Part shown: piece by piece, positions 43,582-56,604 of the stretch
Layout of the letters: every line of letters starts with the position of its first letter
Numbering within the stretch: the first letter of the stretch is position 1
DNA from: Blasia pusilla
Lineage: Eukaryota; Marchantiophyta; Marchantiopsida; Blasiales
Assembly: GCA_050084515.1 (NCBI GenBank)
Contig: CM114274.1
Location: forward strand, 3,472,001 to 3,536,000
DNA: 64,000 bases
Direction: 5' to 3'
Translations under genes and position numbers: made by a program
Notes under the pieces: generated by a model
Told to the model about the DNA's origin: nothing
Databases searched by the model: none
What the model saw: only the letters and a program-made list of their open reading frames with translations

Positions 43582-46440
43582 TGTCGCGCCCATACACATC
43601 GTTACACAACATACATCGCTGTCGAAAAATATATCCACAAACATGCACAATCCTATGCTAACTCATGGCATCCAAACAAGGAAACAAGAAAAACCAAAAT
43701 ATCTCCAATCGCCCTCCTAGCTAGTGGTTAGGTCCCTCTCACTCCAGATAGCCATCTATCCCTACCTACCGTGATATACATCTCTCGGAAAATAAGAGCA
43801 AAAAGGCCAAGTGCTCATGTGGCCCCATCATTAGTTGCCTTCTTGTCATCCATATCACAGACATAAGTTGGAATCTAGAACTACCTACTCTGTGTACATC
43901 TAGGATATATCCATCATCCCTCAAGAACCCTAGTAAGAGGTGGCGTCAGACATGCCATATGCCATCCTCTCGAATACCCATCAAAGATTAGCATAGTGAC
44001 TGCACCACAGGCGAAGCCACACAACATACACCGCAAGCATGCAGGAACTACTGCTAAGCTTGGATCAACTGTACCGTTAATGTTTGGAAGATGACATGGC
44101 GTACAGTTACGCACATGGTCCCTCCAAACCATACCATTGCGTCCATCCAATAAGAGAACACCAGATAGCAAAATCTCACGCACTCTCAAGATGGTGCGCC
44201 ATGTAGTCACATCCAATGTCGCAGGTGCCGTCTGTTGCAAATAGACACAGTCTCCCTCATGAAACCTCCGAATAATAGGTTGATAACCACCTCCCCGAAT
44301 AGTCGCATACCTCAATGTATCCCGATGTTGCGCAATCGCCAAGTTCTCAAACGCCATGGGCATCACTCTCCAAAACAACTTAACCCTCTGAGAACATACT
44401 CGCATCCATACATCAAGGTCATCAAGGTTCAACATCTCACCAACATCTCGACGAATGGCCGCAGGTAAATCTGGCTTTCGGCCATCAAGCAGCAAGTAAG
44501 GTAACAAAGATACTAAGGATGCCTTCATGCTAAATCTATATCCTATCGCAACCACGGAAACTGAAGGTCCCAATCTCTTAGATGACCTCTCTACGAGCCA
44601 TACTTTCGTAATCCTCTCTTCACCGTCTGCACAACCCTCTTCGCTAGTCCATCCACCTCAGGATGATCTCGTGAAGTGGTGTGATGGTCGATTAGTGCTT
44701 GATCATACAAGGCCCGAAACTCCCCGCAAAACTTTGTAGCCTGGTTTTTCAACACCTCAGCAGGTGCACCATAATTACTCAGCACTCAATCTAGGAAGGC
44801 ATATGCTACTCCCTCACTCGCTTTGTAAGGCAATGCAACCAACTCTATCCACTTTGAGAAGTACTTGACCATCACCAACAAATAGCAACTATGGTGCTCC
44901 GTCAAAGATAAAGGTCCTACAAAATCCAAAATCTATCTATAACCTAAACCCATGACTGGAAGCGGATACAACTATGGAGTCGTAGCATTGAACGATGCTC
45001 GGACTCGATCACACACTGTGCACTTGCAACAAACTGTTGAACGCCAATCTGCATGCCTCGCCACCAATATTATATCTGGAGCAATCGGTACGTCCGCTTC
45101 ACTCCAAAATGACCCAACTCCTCGTGGGAATGACACACCAAACGTGCTCTTTGCAAAGGACGAGGCACTACACGTACTCTACCATCCTCCCAAACTCGCA
45201 ACCGTCAGGCTCGCTGTAGGATCCGATCCCGCTCTCTAGCACTCACTATGCTCGCGACGCTGCCTGTACGTAGGTACTCCAAGACCACTCCATCGTCGTG
45301 AATGCCTCCACCACCTCTCGTCTCCTCACCAACCTCTGGATTTAAGGACTCTCAATTAGACCCTGCCATTGAAGTCTCAGCAATTTGGCTCTCTGTAGCC
45401 AACAAGACCAAAAAGACTGACGCATGCCATCCTGGCACCAACTCCTCATCACTCTCATCATGCCAACGAGCTCCAGTCGCATCTTGCTGACTCGAGCATG
45501 GATTACGACTCAAACCATCTGCATCCTGGTTGAGCGTCCTAGGTCTATGCACCACCTGGAAGTCATACTTGTGTAACAAAAGAGCCCACCTCGCAAGCTT
45601 CTCTGTAAGCTTGTCAGACTCCATCAATCACGTAAGTGGTTGATGATCAGTAATGATGGTAAAGGGGTTGCCAAATAAAGAACACCTGAAATGTGCGACA
45701 GCCCACACCTCAACCAAGCACTCAACCTCATACGAGCTATACTTCACCTCTGCAACTTTGTTCAAAGCACTAGGGCAAGCCACCATGAACTCTCTATCAT
45801 CATCATCATGCTGGGTGAGCACGACTCCAAGCCCCAACATGCTCTAATCGGTATGCAACTTGAAAGGATGCCCCTTGATCGGTCTCCTCAATATGGGCGC
45901 GGAGGTCAATTTGTCCTTGAGTAGTTGAAATGCTCTCTCCTACTCATCCCCCGAGTGCCACTCCTGATCCACCTTGGTCAACCAGATTAGCGGCTTCGCA
46001 ATTGAACTGAAACCCTTGACGTATCGTCGATAGAAGTTTGCCAATCACATGAAGGCACGAACTCGACTCACATCTCTAGGGCATGGAATGCATGAAATAG
46101 CTTCTACCTTTGTGTGTTGCACACCAAGGGCCCTTGGGTATATCGTATGACCCAGGTACTCAATCTGGTTGTAGAAGAACTTGCACTTGCCTTGATGTAG
46201 CTTCAGCCCATGTAACTGCAATCGTCGAAACACCTCCTCTAGATGTCGCTCATGCTCCTCAACTGTGGCGCTAAATACTACGATGTCATCAATATAACAC
46301 CTAGCAAAATCCAGACATGCCAAGATCCTATCCATTACCCTCTGAAACTCAGCCGGGGCGTTCTTTAACCCAAATGGTAAGAACCGCCACTGTTAAAAGC
46401 AATCCTTCCCGTGAGGATTGATGCCCCAAAATGTCGTCTT
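43582..46440 (-). mobile_element. Gypsy copy 3, RT to 3' end
   Basis: From high to low coordinates: RT with YIDDIVVFSATVEEHERHLEE (46290) and IEYLGHTIYP, RNase H (45352-45840, TDHQPLT), damaged integrase (45200-44590), the integrase C-terminal module (ILRVREILLSGVLLLDGRNG), PHD finger (43896-44030), purine tract (43720-43710) and block A (43709-43582). In the PHD the third, fourth and seventh Cys positions are altered (FDGYSRGWH; WIYPRC), and a TGA sits at the same codon as in copy 1. It stops abruptly at 46440 inside RT. The methyltransferase part is therefore not present. Confidence 0.92.
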
Positions 46441-47030
46441 GCCAATATTAAAATAGATTTGAATAGGATGGTTGTATTGCAAAATAGATATGTTGGAAAT
46501 TGAAAGTAGGTCAAAAAGTTAGGATAGGTCAAGAAGGAATCTAATAGGAGAATAAAAGTAGGTTTATTAAAGAAAATTAATGGAGATGATTTAGTAATCA
46601 ATTGTAAGTGGGGGTACATGATTTGGGGAGTTAGAAGGGTTCATTCTCTTCCCTCCATTCTCCCCTATATAAACTTGCTCATTTTTTGTATACCCTCACA
46701 ATCTCATTCCTCCCTTCATCTCTCTCTCTCTCTCTCTCTCTCTCTGAAGTTTTTTTTTCTCCACAGATAGCTGAACTTGATAAGTGAGAATATGTTTTGC
46801 CACTAGATAACCTTGAAACTAAAGGTATTTTGGTTATCTAGGTTAGTATATTGATCTTTCTTGTTCATAGTGAGTATTCCAAGTTTTGTTATTAGAGCAT
46901 TCACGGACAATATTTGGTGTAATTTGCATATATTTTACCGATCGATGAATACTAATATTGATATAAATTAGTAGTAAATTATTGCGAATTTCCCAAATAT
47001 TGTTGGGTGCGGTTAGTGAGTACATGTAGT
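46441..47030 (+). other. 5' region of hAT copy 1
   Basis: Promoter-like sequence with a TATA box (CTATATAAAC, about 46662-46671), a (CT)n run at 46716-46746, and no coding signal. It lies directly upstream of the hAT transposase start, and directly abuts truncated gypsy copy 3. The exact hAT terminus was not found. Confidence 0.45.
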
Positions 47031-50000
47031 CATGACCAAAGCCAGAGAACTCCAACAGATTGTGAAGGAACATTGGGAAGACGTACATATGGAAGGTGGA
47101 ACATTAAGCAGACGGCAGTGCAAGTATTGTTCCTATTCTATGAAAACCTATCATAACACGCGGATGGTGGAGAATTTTAAATGAGAGAGACGAAAGACAA
47201 AGGATGGGAATCACGATATTCATCATGGCAAAGTGTGAAGGTCCCTCCCACCGTGCAAGGGGATCTCCGAAACAGGGTACTAGTGGAAAATGGACAAAGA
47301 AGGGAAGCGAGACCTTTGAGTGAAGTGGAAGAGACGACTCCATTACAAATAGGTTCACAAAAAACAAGAAATAGTATTTATGTTGTACAAAATGTTGATG
47401 GGGTTGCGGGCATGCCACGGAGTGATAATCTCAAGGAATGGAGAGAAGTTGTTAGGCCCATTCGAGGAGTAGTAATTCTGGGAAGAAGCAAGCTGATCTG
47501 AGGGATTCTTTCAACATCCAAGGAATAGAAGTTTAGAATGACATGTGGGCAAAGTGTTTCTACGAATGTGGAATACCATTCAACGTAGTATGGCAAGATG
47601 CTTTCAAAGAAGTAGTATTGGCAACAACAAAGGTGAAGGGTTACTTAGGTCCTAGTTACAATTCGTTGCGCACCACCCTACTTGAGAAACATATGGGGAA
47701 GGTGAAGGAAAAGATGGATGGCATATTGGAAAATTTACGTTTGGGGGCCACGATCATAACGGTATCCTATACTAAAATCAGCAAGTGTGTAAACTCCTTT
47801 CTCATTAAGTGCTAGATAGAGTTTTATTAGTATTAAATAAATTAGCCTAGAAAAAGGAAATTCCCATCTTTGAACCTCTTTATGGTGCCTCTTTTATGCG
47901 GGCCCAACTTTAGGAAAAGAGGTAATAAATAGAAGATGACTTTATAAAAACAAAAGTAGTCTTGGTTGGTGGCTAGGTTAGTTGGGGTAATTTGGAAAAT
48001 ATCAAGTGGGTAAAAGAGGATATTTTGGAAGAGATAAGAGGAAATCAACTTGTGTCAAAATGTGATTGGCTAAGCCTTGAGAGGTAGCCATGTGGCTCAA
48101 GATAAGATTAGCTCTATTTCGTACTCTTGTGGATCCCTGTGAGTATATAAAGAGGAGGGACCTTCAAGGGTTCATCATATTCTTGTGTACAAGCGTAAAG
48201 TAGTTTATAGGGATTTTATAGTTAGGAATTTCGGGGTCCGATGTTACGAAGAAGTGATCGCCTTGGCACTTCCATTTGTGATACCTGTCGTGAGAGAATG
48301 GAGAGTAAACATAATAATTTTGTATTGCAAAAGGTGAACTTCTTAGAGAGTTCACCTTGCATCGACCACGTTTGCCGCAGCTAGAAGGTCCGCCCTTACT
48401 CGAAGAAAGGCTCTCAATAGGACAACGGATTCTTGGACCAATGTGAGAAGCGAGTCTTTAGTGAACATAATGGTCTCCTGTCCACAAGGTGTGGTCATGA
48501 GTGAGTTGGTAGACACCAAAGGGGAATCCCAAATGGCGGAATGGTTGGCAGATCACATAGAGAGGAATATCATGCGCATCGGTCCAGGGAATGTGTTGCA
48601 ACTTGTGACAGAAAATGCTAGCAATGAGCGAGTAGTAGGGAAACTTATCGAAGAAAATTTTCCTCATATTCTTTGGGATGGATGCACATCACATTCTCTT
48701 GATCTAGTCTGCAAAGAGTGGGATAAATGGCCTTGGGTGGACAGGATTTTTGCACAAGCTCGTAAGATGATAGTATTTGTGAAAACTAGAACTAAGGTGA
48801 TGGCCAAATTTATGGAAACCAATCCAATGAAGAGAAGATTTTTGCTTCTTGCAAATACACGCTTTGCGACAAATTTTATCATGTTGGGATGTGTCTTAGA
48901 ATTGAGGGAGGCATTCCACGCCATGGTTGCCTACCAATGCTTTTAGGGAGTATTTCAATGGTAGGGATGCGAGGCAAAGGGAGAAGGCACGAGAGATTGA
49001 GACTACTGTGGCCAACCATAATTTTTGGATGGAGGATGAGGAGTTGTTTGTTACGGCTCAACCAACTATTATTCTGTTGAGAGAGTGTGATGGTCATAAA
49101 GCAATGATTGGGCATATTTATCGCCATGTGTTTTAGAAAATGGAAGAGACTCGTTCTTTTCCTGTGACTCCATGGCCCAGTGTGGGCAGAAGGTGTCGCG
49201 ATTATTCTGTCTCAATGTCTAGAGCTATAGAGATGGTCGATGTTATTTCTAGGCGATAAGCACTTATCCACAACAAGTTACATGTAATAGGCTACATTCT
49301 CGCCCCTTACAATCTTCTTGATAGTGTTCAAGACGTCACTTCAAATATTGAATGCTTTAGAGATTTCAAACAATAACTAAAACAGTATGCAACGGGGGTA
49401 CATGGCCTCAATATCACTGTGGCTAATTCTTATGTGGCAACTTGCTTGCAAGAGTTGGGCAACATTGTGAACCATCAGGAAATATTTGTGGATGAATTTG
49501 GTGGGGAAGTTGTTGATTCACTATGTCCCTCTTATTGGTGGAGCATGCATGGTCAAGGTGCACCAACATTGCGCTCTGTGGCTAAGTCCATATTAGCACA
49601 AGTGGTTTCATCTTCTTCAGCGGAGAGAAATTGGAGTAGTTATGGTTTCATCCACAACAAGCACAGGAATAAATTGACCAACGAGCGTGCCAGGGATTTG
49701 GTTTACATCTACAAAAATTCAAGGTTTGGAGACAATGGTGTTTCTCGGAAATCAAGACAAGCGCTCTTGTACGAGCAATAATTTTCAGAAAGGGATGGAC
49801 AAGAATAAGCTAGGAGGGTAGTAGAAGATGACAGTGAATCTAGCTTGCATGCAAGAAATCGTGATGATAATCATGAGATAACCTTGACTTGCAAGATGAG
49901 GATCTAGAGGAGGTGGATGTGATATGTGGAATTCATGGCATCAAAGGGAGAGAGGATACTCATATCGGCAACACTGAAAATTTTGATTTCGAGGGGCTTG

Positions 50001-50430
50001 GAAGAGATGAAGATGATGTTGAAATGGAACATTGGATTCGAGAGCACAAAGAAGAGCAACAACGGAGGACTTCAAGCATAGCCAATCTGCCCAACACTTC
50101 TCCTAACACGACCTACGACCCTCAGATTGTTGCACCAGTAGGAGTTCAGAATTATTCCACCGAGTCGAGTGAACCTATGCAGGATATTTCTCCACAATCT
50201 TTGAGCATTGGAACAATGGACTTAGTTGATGAGCCTAATGATAATGATGTTCTCATACCTATGGTTACAAACTCTTAACCCATCAATCATGGCATGGATA
50301 GTTCATACATTTTCTCCGATGATGAAACAATTGCAATAGGAACTCATCGCCGATCCACCCGACTTCGAACTATTCAGCCGCCAAATTACCGCTTACATCT
50401 TAATCCACCGCAACCAACCATAGACCTAAA
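47031..50430 (+). mobile_element. hAT transposon, transposase with DUF659-type core (copy 1)
   Basis: Begins with a BED-like zinc finger (VKEHWEDVHMEG, CKYCSYSMKTYHNTRMV, 47031-47180) interrupted by a TGA. Then DUF659-type core: ECGIPFNVVW, GYLGPSYNSLRTTLLEKH, LENLRLGATIIT, WTNVRSESLVNIMV, TENASNERVVGKLI, HILWDGCTSHSLDLV, RFLLLANTRFATNFIML. The C-terminal hAT dimerisation region is SSSSAERNWSSYGFIHNKHRNKL with DLVYIYKNSR (49610-49720). An acidic tail follows to about 50430 (GRDEDDVEMEHW). The frame is broken by a 661-bp insertion, a frameshift near 48930 and stops at 49135, 49257, 49373 and 49779. Copy 2 lies inverted at the window end. Confidence 0.88.
47763..48423. mobile_element. 661-bp insertion in hAT copy 1 with 5-bp target duplication
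   Basis: The duplicated target is AACGG (47758-47762 and 48424-48428). Removing the insert with one target copy rejoins the transposase frame, and hAT copy 2 has the empty site (reverse strand near 63890). The ends share an inverted TCCTAT core (TATCCTATAC ... CAATAGGAC). A TATA-like GAGTATATAAAG lies at about 48141-48152. It could be a solo LTR or a non-autonomous DNA element. Confidence 0.8.
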
Positions 50431-50559
50431 CTAGAAGAGTAATTACAAAATTTAGTGAGACGGATTAGTAGATAGTTGTAGCAAACTTGTTTTGTGTTGA
50501 CTATTGTAAGAATGTCATTTTTATAACAATCCTTTTTATATACTTCTCGCTATAAAGCA

Positions 50560-51935
50560 TTTATTTTTACATTGAAGGTGAAATTGGTAAGTGTGATTTT
50601 TGAGCTTGTGGTCACAACTCCATTTTTCTCAAAACTTTGCAAGAGTGCTACAAACGCAAGTTGGGAAACTTTGACGTGATGACACATAAAAAAAACTTAT
50701 TTCCATTGAAGGTTTAGTGGTTGGGGGCCAAAATTACTATTTTCGTTGAAGGTCTCATGGTTTGGGTCCAAAAAAGAGTTAGAAATTTTTAGGGTTTTGC
50801 TCACAACTTTATTTTGCCTAAAACTTGGTAAGAGTGCTAGAGCCACCTTAGGGACCATGTTGGCCAAATTGCAACTCAAGATGATAAAGTTGGACAAGAT
50901 GAAAAATTGAAAATGCTTATTTTGGTAGAAGGTCAAACGGTTCGGGTTCAAAAAGGAGTTATAAATTTTTGAGCTTTTGCTCACAACTCCATTTTGCATG
51001 AAACTTGGCACGACTCCTAGATGCACCTTGGAGACCATGTGGGGAAACTTTCATTTCAAGATGAGAAAGGTGGAGAAGGTGAAAATTCATAAGACCTTTT
51101 TTTTATTCGAGGTTTAATGGTTCAAGTCCAAAAAGGAGTTAGTTACTTTTGAACTTTTGCTCACATCTCCATTTTGAATGAAAATTGGCAAGACTGCTGG
51201 ATGCACCTTGGTGACCAATGTAGCCAAATTGAAGCTCAAGATGACAAATTTGGACAAGATGAAAAATGAAAAATCCTTATTTTGGTAGAAGGTCTGATGG
51301 TTCGGGTCCAAAAAGGACTTGCCAAATTTTGAACTTGTGATCCCAATTCCATTTTACTTGAAATTTAGCAAGACCGCTAGATACACCTTGGAGACCATGT
51401 GGGCCAAATTTCATTTCAAGTTGAGAAAGGTGGACAATGTGATAAATCATAAGATCTTCTTTTCATTCAAGGTTTAATAGTTTGGGTCCAAAAAGGACTT
51501 AATAATTTTTGAGTTTTTTCTCATATCTCCATTTTGCATGAAAATTGGATGCATCTTGGAGACCATGTGGGCCAAATTTCATTTCAAGATGAGAAAGATG
51601 GAGGAAATGAAAAATCATAAGACCTTCTTTTCATTCAAGGTTTAATGATTCGGGTCCAAAAAAGAGTTAGTCATTTTTGAGCTTTTGCTCACAACTTATT
51701 TTTCCTAAAACTTGGTAAGAGTGCTCATGCCACCTTGGGGACCATGTTGGCCCAATTTCAACTCAAGATGATAAAGTTGGTCAGGATGAAAAATGGAAAA
51801 ATCTTATTTTGGTAGAAGGTCTAATGGTTCGGGTCCCAAAAATGGTTAGAAATTTTTAGGATTTTGGTCACAACTTCATTTTGCCTAAAACTTGGTAAGA
51901 GTGCTAGGGCCACCTTGGGGACCATGTTGGCCGAC
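50560..51935 (+). repeat. About seven ~180-bp tandem repeats downstream of hAT copy 1
   Basis: Units carry the ordered landmarks GGTTTAATGGTTCGGGTCC, AAAAAGGAGTTAG, TTTTGCTCACAACTCC, ATGAAACTTGGCAAGA, TGCACCTTGGAGACCATG, TTTCATTTCAAGATGAG and AAAATCATAAGACC. Units differ by scattered changes and small deletions. The same repeat family follows hAT copy 2, so it belongs to the element's 3' subterminal region. Weak ORFs within it are artefacts. Confidence 0.85.
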
Positions 51936-52409
51936 CCTCAATCCATTCCCAATTATATCCATGCTGACAGCGTCTTGTCTTTGATCCATGCCAATGCCTT
52001 GAAACTCTTGTAACCTTTCAACTTCGAGACCCGCCCCCTCCACTTGAACTTGAAGGTCCGCACTTACTTCATCTAGAGTTTCATTTTTTATGTCTTTCCC
52101 AACTCCCAAGATGCTCTTCTTCACGAGGTGCTTGCTAACAACCATCTCCAATGTGGAGGTCAACGAGTCCCGTAGCTTCTTCCTCACAGAGTCATTATGC
52201 ACCTTGACCTGAGAAGCCCTCGGAGACGGCAACTTAATTCCTATCGTTTGCCTAGGCCCATTCTCGACTTGGAACTCACTCTCTACTTGCATGTATTTCA
52301 ATTTCGGAGAAGCTCCAAACGCGTGCTTCAAACTCACCACGCTCTCCATCAGGAAAGGATGCAGCCCCGGGCCTCGCTCGCCACAACAAACATTGCAAGA
52401 ATATTTCAT
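51936..52409 (-). pseudogene. Orphan 5' exon of a host-like gene
   Basis: Open minus-strand frame with an ATG at 52409: MKYSCNVCCGERGPG, then a mixed charged region (NDSVRKKLRDSLTSTLEMVVSK) and a coiled, acidic end (LEVERLQEFQGIGMD). VRKKLR...L is loosely like the start of a TFIIS central domain, which is weak. It continues without a stop into the hAT tandem repeats at 51935, where the coding signal ends. The CT-rich DNA upstream, with a (GA)n run, looks like a promoter. Either the hAT terminus cut this gene, or the exon is the end of a captured fragment. Confidence 0.4.
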
Positions 52410-52564
52410 GCTCCCTAGCCACTTTCCTCTGCCACCTCTCTATGCTTCCCCCGCTCGTAGTCCACCATCACGAAAAAAATGACTTACACTCCATCGCCAA
52501 CCTCACCTCCAAAGTTCCTCCCACACCCTCTCTCCCCCGCACCATCTAACCGCACTGTTGACCA

Positions 52565-52598
<34 letters not shown>

Positions 52599-54383
52599 CT
52601 CAACAAACCAGAAGGATGTGATCTAAACTTGAGAATGCCCGCGAGGGATCAGGGACTCACTCATCCAATTTCCTATCTTCAACAATGTCTGTCCCAAGGA
52701 GGTGTGTGCCTCACGGAGAGCTTGTCATCCCCATCCCCAACCACCAAAATGCGTACAAACCACGAAGGATAGTTAGACACTCTTCATATGTGTGGAAATT
52801 CACAGCTTGCTCCAATTTTAACCAACACTGATTTCTACAAGGCTCGCACCGATTTAATCAGGAAAATCATGACCATCTCCGTGGGGATTCGTACCTTGCT
52901 GAGTTTCTCCAACACGGATTGCTACATGCCTCTTTCCACATACTCATCTCAGAAACAAAATTCAGTGGTCGCTGCAATTTTTCCAACAACAATCGACGAA
53001 GGAAAGACCAAGGGAGTAGATACGGATGAGCTTGCGGATGCAATGATGGAAAGAAAATCTAATCAAGATTATCCGTAAAGGATACCCCTCGTCCTCCTGA
53101 TAGATCAGTACCTCTCCGACATACTCCTTCCTCATCTTACAGCGAGAATTGATCAGATCCTTCTACTCCGAATAAACCGAGAACAATCAGAGAACAAAAA
53201 TTTGAACACCAGATGAAAATAAAGCATAGTGCAATCAGGTTAGATGAAAATGAGGCGCAACAAAATCAAAGCGCAGTGGAACACAGATTCCAATTCCATG
53301 TGCGTCCAGTTTAGAGCGAAAGAAAGAGACTTGGTACCATGGAACATTTGAGTAGCAGGAGGATATCTCGCGAGATAAGCAGGAATGCAGAGAGCACCAT
53401 AGGAAGGGTGGGAGACGGTTTGATGCATCTGTCCGCTCGATTCATAGCCCGGCCATGAGAGAGTTGGACAATCCTGGAGAGCACGATGAAGGAAAAGAGA
53501 GAGGTGGGAGACGGTTTGATCCAACTTGAGCACGCTCAATTCATAGATTATATTTCCGAGAGAGAGAACTAACCGCGGCCAAGAATGTTGCACTTTGCAA
53601 ATCTTTTTTGCAAAATGCCGTTCAGAATTTGCACACTTGTGGTGAAAGGACTTGAACTTCCCACTTGATCTCCACTTCAACCGCCCCACTCCCTCTGATC
53701 TTCAAACTTCCCACTCCCAACCTCCAAATAGTCCACTCCCGCGTGGGGAACTCCGAACGTTTCGACTGTCCCAGAGTCCAATGCACTCTCTCCCGCCGCA
53801 CACACACTTCGGGACAAAACAACGAGTGGGACCCTAAACATGCCATGCCACATCCTCATTCTCTACCATGCCATATCAGCATTCCTTTTTGTGACACGGA
53901 ATTTTCTTAATAACTTTTGCCCATGACCATCCTCACTTCTATTTCCAACACAATTTCGAAGATCATTCGACTCATTTTATCTTGGTCCCCTAAAACCTGA
54001 ATTCCATTTTTGGTTTGAGCATGGAGAGCTTATTGGCAGATCTGGATCGTTGAAGTTATGGAGAAATTTAAGGCCTTTGTGTGTGCCTTGTTTCATCACC
54101 ATCCAATGGTGGGAGAAAAAGTTAACCTTTATGATACAATGAGAATGCCACAAGAAATCAAAAGAATCCTACTCAACGCCCTCTTCCTCCTTCTTGGTGT
54201 CATTTTTTGTACCTTCCACCCTCCACATAAGGCCCCAAAATCATGAAACTTTCTCTTGGATGGCAACCCTAACCGAGGAACAGAGGGAAAAAGAAAAAAC
54301 TTCAAACGACCACTCACACATGGAATTAAAAATTGTAAACCCTAAAACCGATCTTTCATTTTTGGTTTGAGCATGGAAAGCTA
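52410..54383. other. Spacer; possible promoter, (GA)n run, no gene
   Basis: A (GA)n run lies at 52568-52595. Short ORFs show no protein features. A 27-bp sequence (TTTTTGGTTTGAGCATGG-A/G-AGCT) occurs at about 54007-54031 and again at 54359-54382, directly against block A of gypsy copy 4. Confidence 0.45.
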
Positions 54384-56512
54384 TGTCGTGCGCATACACA
54401 TTGCTACACAACATACATCGCTGTCACCAAACACACACACAAACACGCACAATCCCATGCTAACTCATGGCATCCAAACAACGAGACAAGAAGTACCAAA
54501 ATATCTTCAATTGCTCTGTGCAAAGGATGAGGCACTACACACACTCTACCGTCCTCCCACACTTGCAACACATGTGTCCCCTCCTACCAAAATTTTCTGG
54601 CTCGCTGTATGATCCGATCTCGGTCTCTAGCATCCATTGTGCTCTCGATGCTGCCAATACGCACGTACTCCAAGACCACTCCATTGTCGTGAATGTCTCG
54701 GCCACCTATCGTCTCCTCAACGGTCTCTGGATCTAAGGACTCTCCATCAGACCTTACCATTGAAGTCTCAACAATCTGGCTCTCCATAGCCAATAAGCCC
54801 CAAAAGGCTGACGCATGCCATCCAGGGACCAAATCCTCATCACTCTCACCAGGCCAACGAGCTCATGTTGCATCTCAGTGACTCGGGCATGGGTTACGGC
54901 TCAAACCATCTGCATCCTGGTTGAGCATCCCAGGTCTATGCACCACCTGGAAGTCATACTCCTGCAACAAAAGAGCCCACCTCGCAAGCTTCCCTGTAAG
55001 CTTGTCAGACTCCATCAACCACTTAAGTGGTTGATGATCAATAATGATGGTAAAGGGATTGCTGAATAGATAACATCTGAAATGTGCAATAGCCCACACC
55101 ATAGCCAAGCACTCACCCTCATACGAGCTATACTTTGCCTCTGCAGTGTTGTTTGAGTGACTAGCGTGAGCCACCATGAACCTCTACCATTATCTTCATG
55201 CTTGGTGAGCACAGCTCCAAGCCCCAACATGCTCCAATCGGTATGCAATTGGAAAGGACGCCCCCTGATCGGTCTCCTCAATATGGGCACGGATGTCAAT
55301 CTGTCTTTGAGCATCTAAAATGCTCTCTCCTGCTCATCCCCCAATGCCACTCTTGATCCACCTTGGTCAGCAAGGTTAGCGGCTTCGCAATCGAACTGAA
55401 ACCCTTGACATACCGTCGATAGAAGTTCGCCAATCCCATGAATGCACAAACTCGACTCACATCTCTAGGGCGTGGAATGCCTGAAATAGCCTCTACCTTC
55501 GTTTGTTGCACACCAAAGCCACCTGGGTATATCGTATGATCCAAGTACTCAATCTAGTCGTAGAAGAACTTGAATTTGCTTGGATGTAGCTTCAACCCAT
55601 GTTATTGCAATCGTCGAAACACCTCCTCTAGATGTCGCTCATGCTCCTCAACGGTGGCGCTAAAGACTACGATGTGATCGATATAAGACCTAGCAAAATC
55701 CAGACCTGCCAAGATCCTATCCATGCCCTCCGAAACTCAGCCGGGGCATTCTTTAATCCAAATGGTAAGAACCTCCACTGGTACAAGGAATCCTTCCTGT
55801 GAGGATCGATGCCCCAAAATGCCGTCTACTGCATGTCCTCCAATCTGATAGGCAACTGATGGTATCCAACTCAAAGATCTTACAAACTGAAGACCTTTGC
55901 ATGCCCAATAAGATCAAAGATCCTCAGGAGTGGGCATGGTATACCTATCGGACTTCGTGTGCCGATTGATAGGTCGATAATCTCCACACATCAGCCTATC
56001 CGTCTAGTTGCCATGCACATCCTTCTTGGCGGGCATGATAGTGGCAGATGCATATTCTCCATGCAACATCTCCACTAGTTCTGCTCCAACCAAGTCTAGG
56101 CTCTTACTCTGAATCAGAGCCCTCTCCATGTCACTATACTTGTAGGGTCGTCAGAAGATCAGTGTGTACTCGATAACTCAATACGGATCCCTGGACCCTT
56201 CAGCGTACCCAAATCATGCATACTAAATGCAAAAAACTCCTATAACTCCTAAGGAATTGGTATATCCGGCGCCGCTCTCCTCGTGTCAACTTAGGGCCCA
56301 AGTCTCCATCGTGACTACGGTAGGACTCTCTGGCAAGGGTATCGGTAGTTGCTATGGTGCAACCCCATCTTGGACAACAAAACTCGACTGCTCCCTTGCA
56401 GCCAATTGCAAAATCGGATCTCCAAGTGCAATACCCGGAACCCAAATTTGGCCTCCTTGAATGCATAGGAAGCGAGAAAACTCACCAATGTGGGAAAGGC
56501 TACCCGTGGCAT
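54384..56512 (-). mobile_element. Gypsy copy 4, internally deleted
   Basis: From high to low: a tail of the methyltransferase (VAFPTLVSFLASYAF, 56440-56510), a deletion that removes its last motifs, the pre-RT linker, RT (YDFQ... region and AKPLTLLTKVDQEWHWG), RNase H (TDHQPLKWLMESDKLTGKLARWALL; 54875-55300), then a jump straight to block A (54511-54384) with integrase core and PHD lost. The 5' end joins the intron of the BIG remnant at about 56513. Confidence 0.88.
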
Positions 56513-56604
56513 CTCATCAATCTGTCAATGATCATGTCATGTGTTCTAGGTTTAGAAGCATTTGAAGAATGGCCTATCAAAATCCCTTCATTGCTTGTGT
56601 TGCA

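Noticed and set aside
47181-47501. Separate 106-residue gene upstream of the hAT core
   Set aside because: It lies between the BED finger and the core of the same transposase on the same strand, and is best read as the linker region of that decayed protein.
50560-51935. CRISPR-like array
   Set aside because: Units are ~180 bp, directly adjacent and without unique spacers; this is a satellite in a eukaryotic genome.
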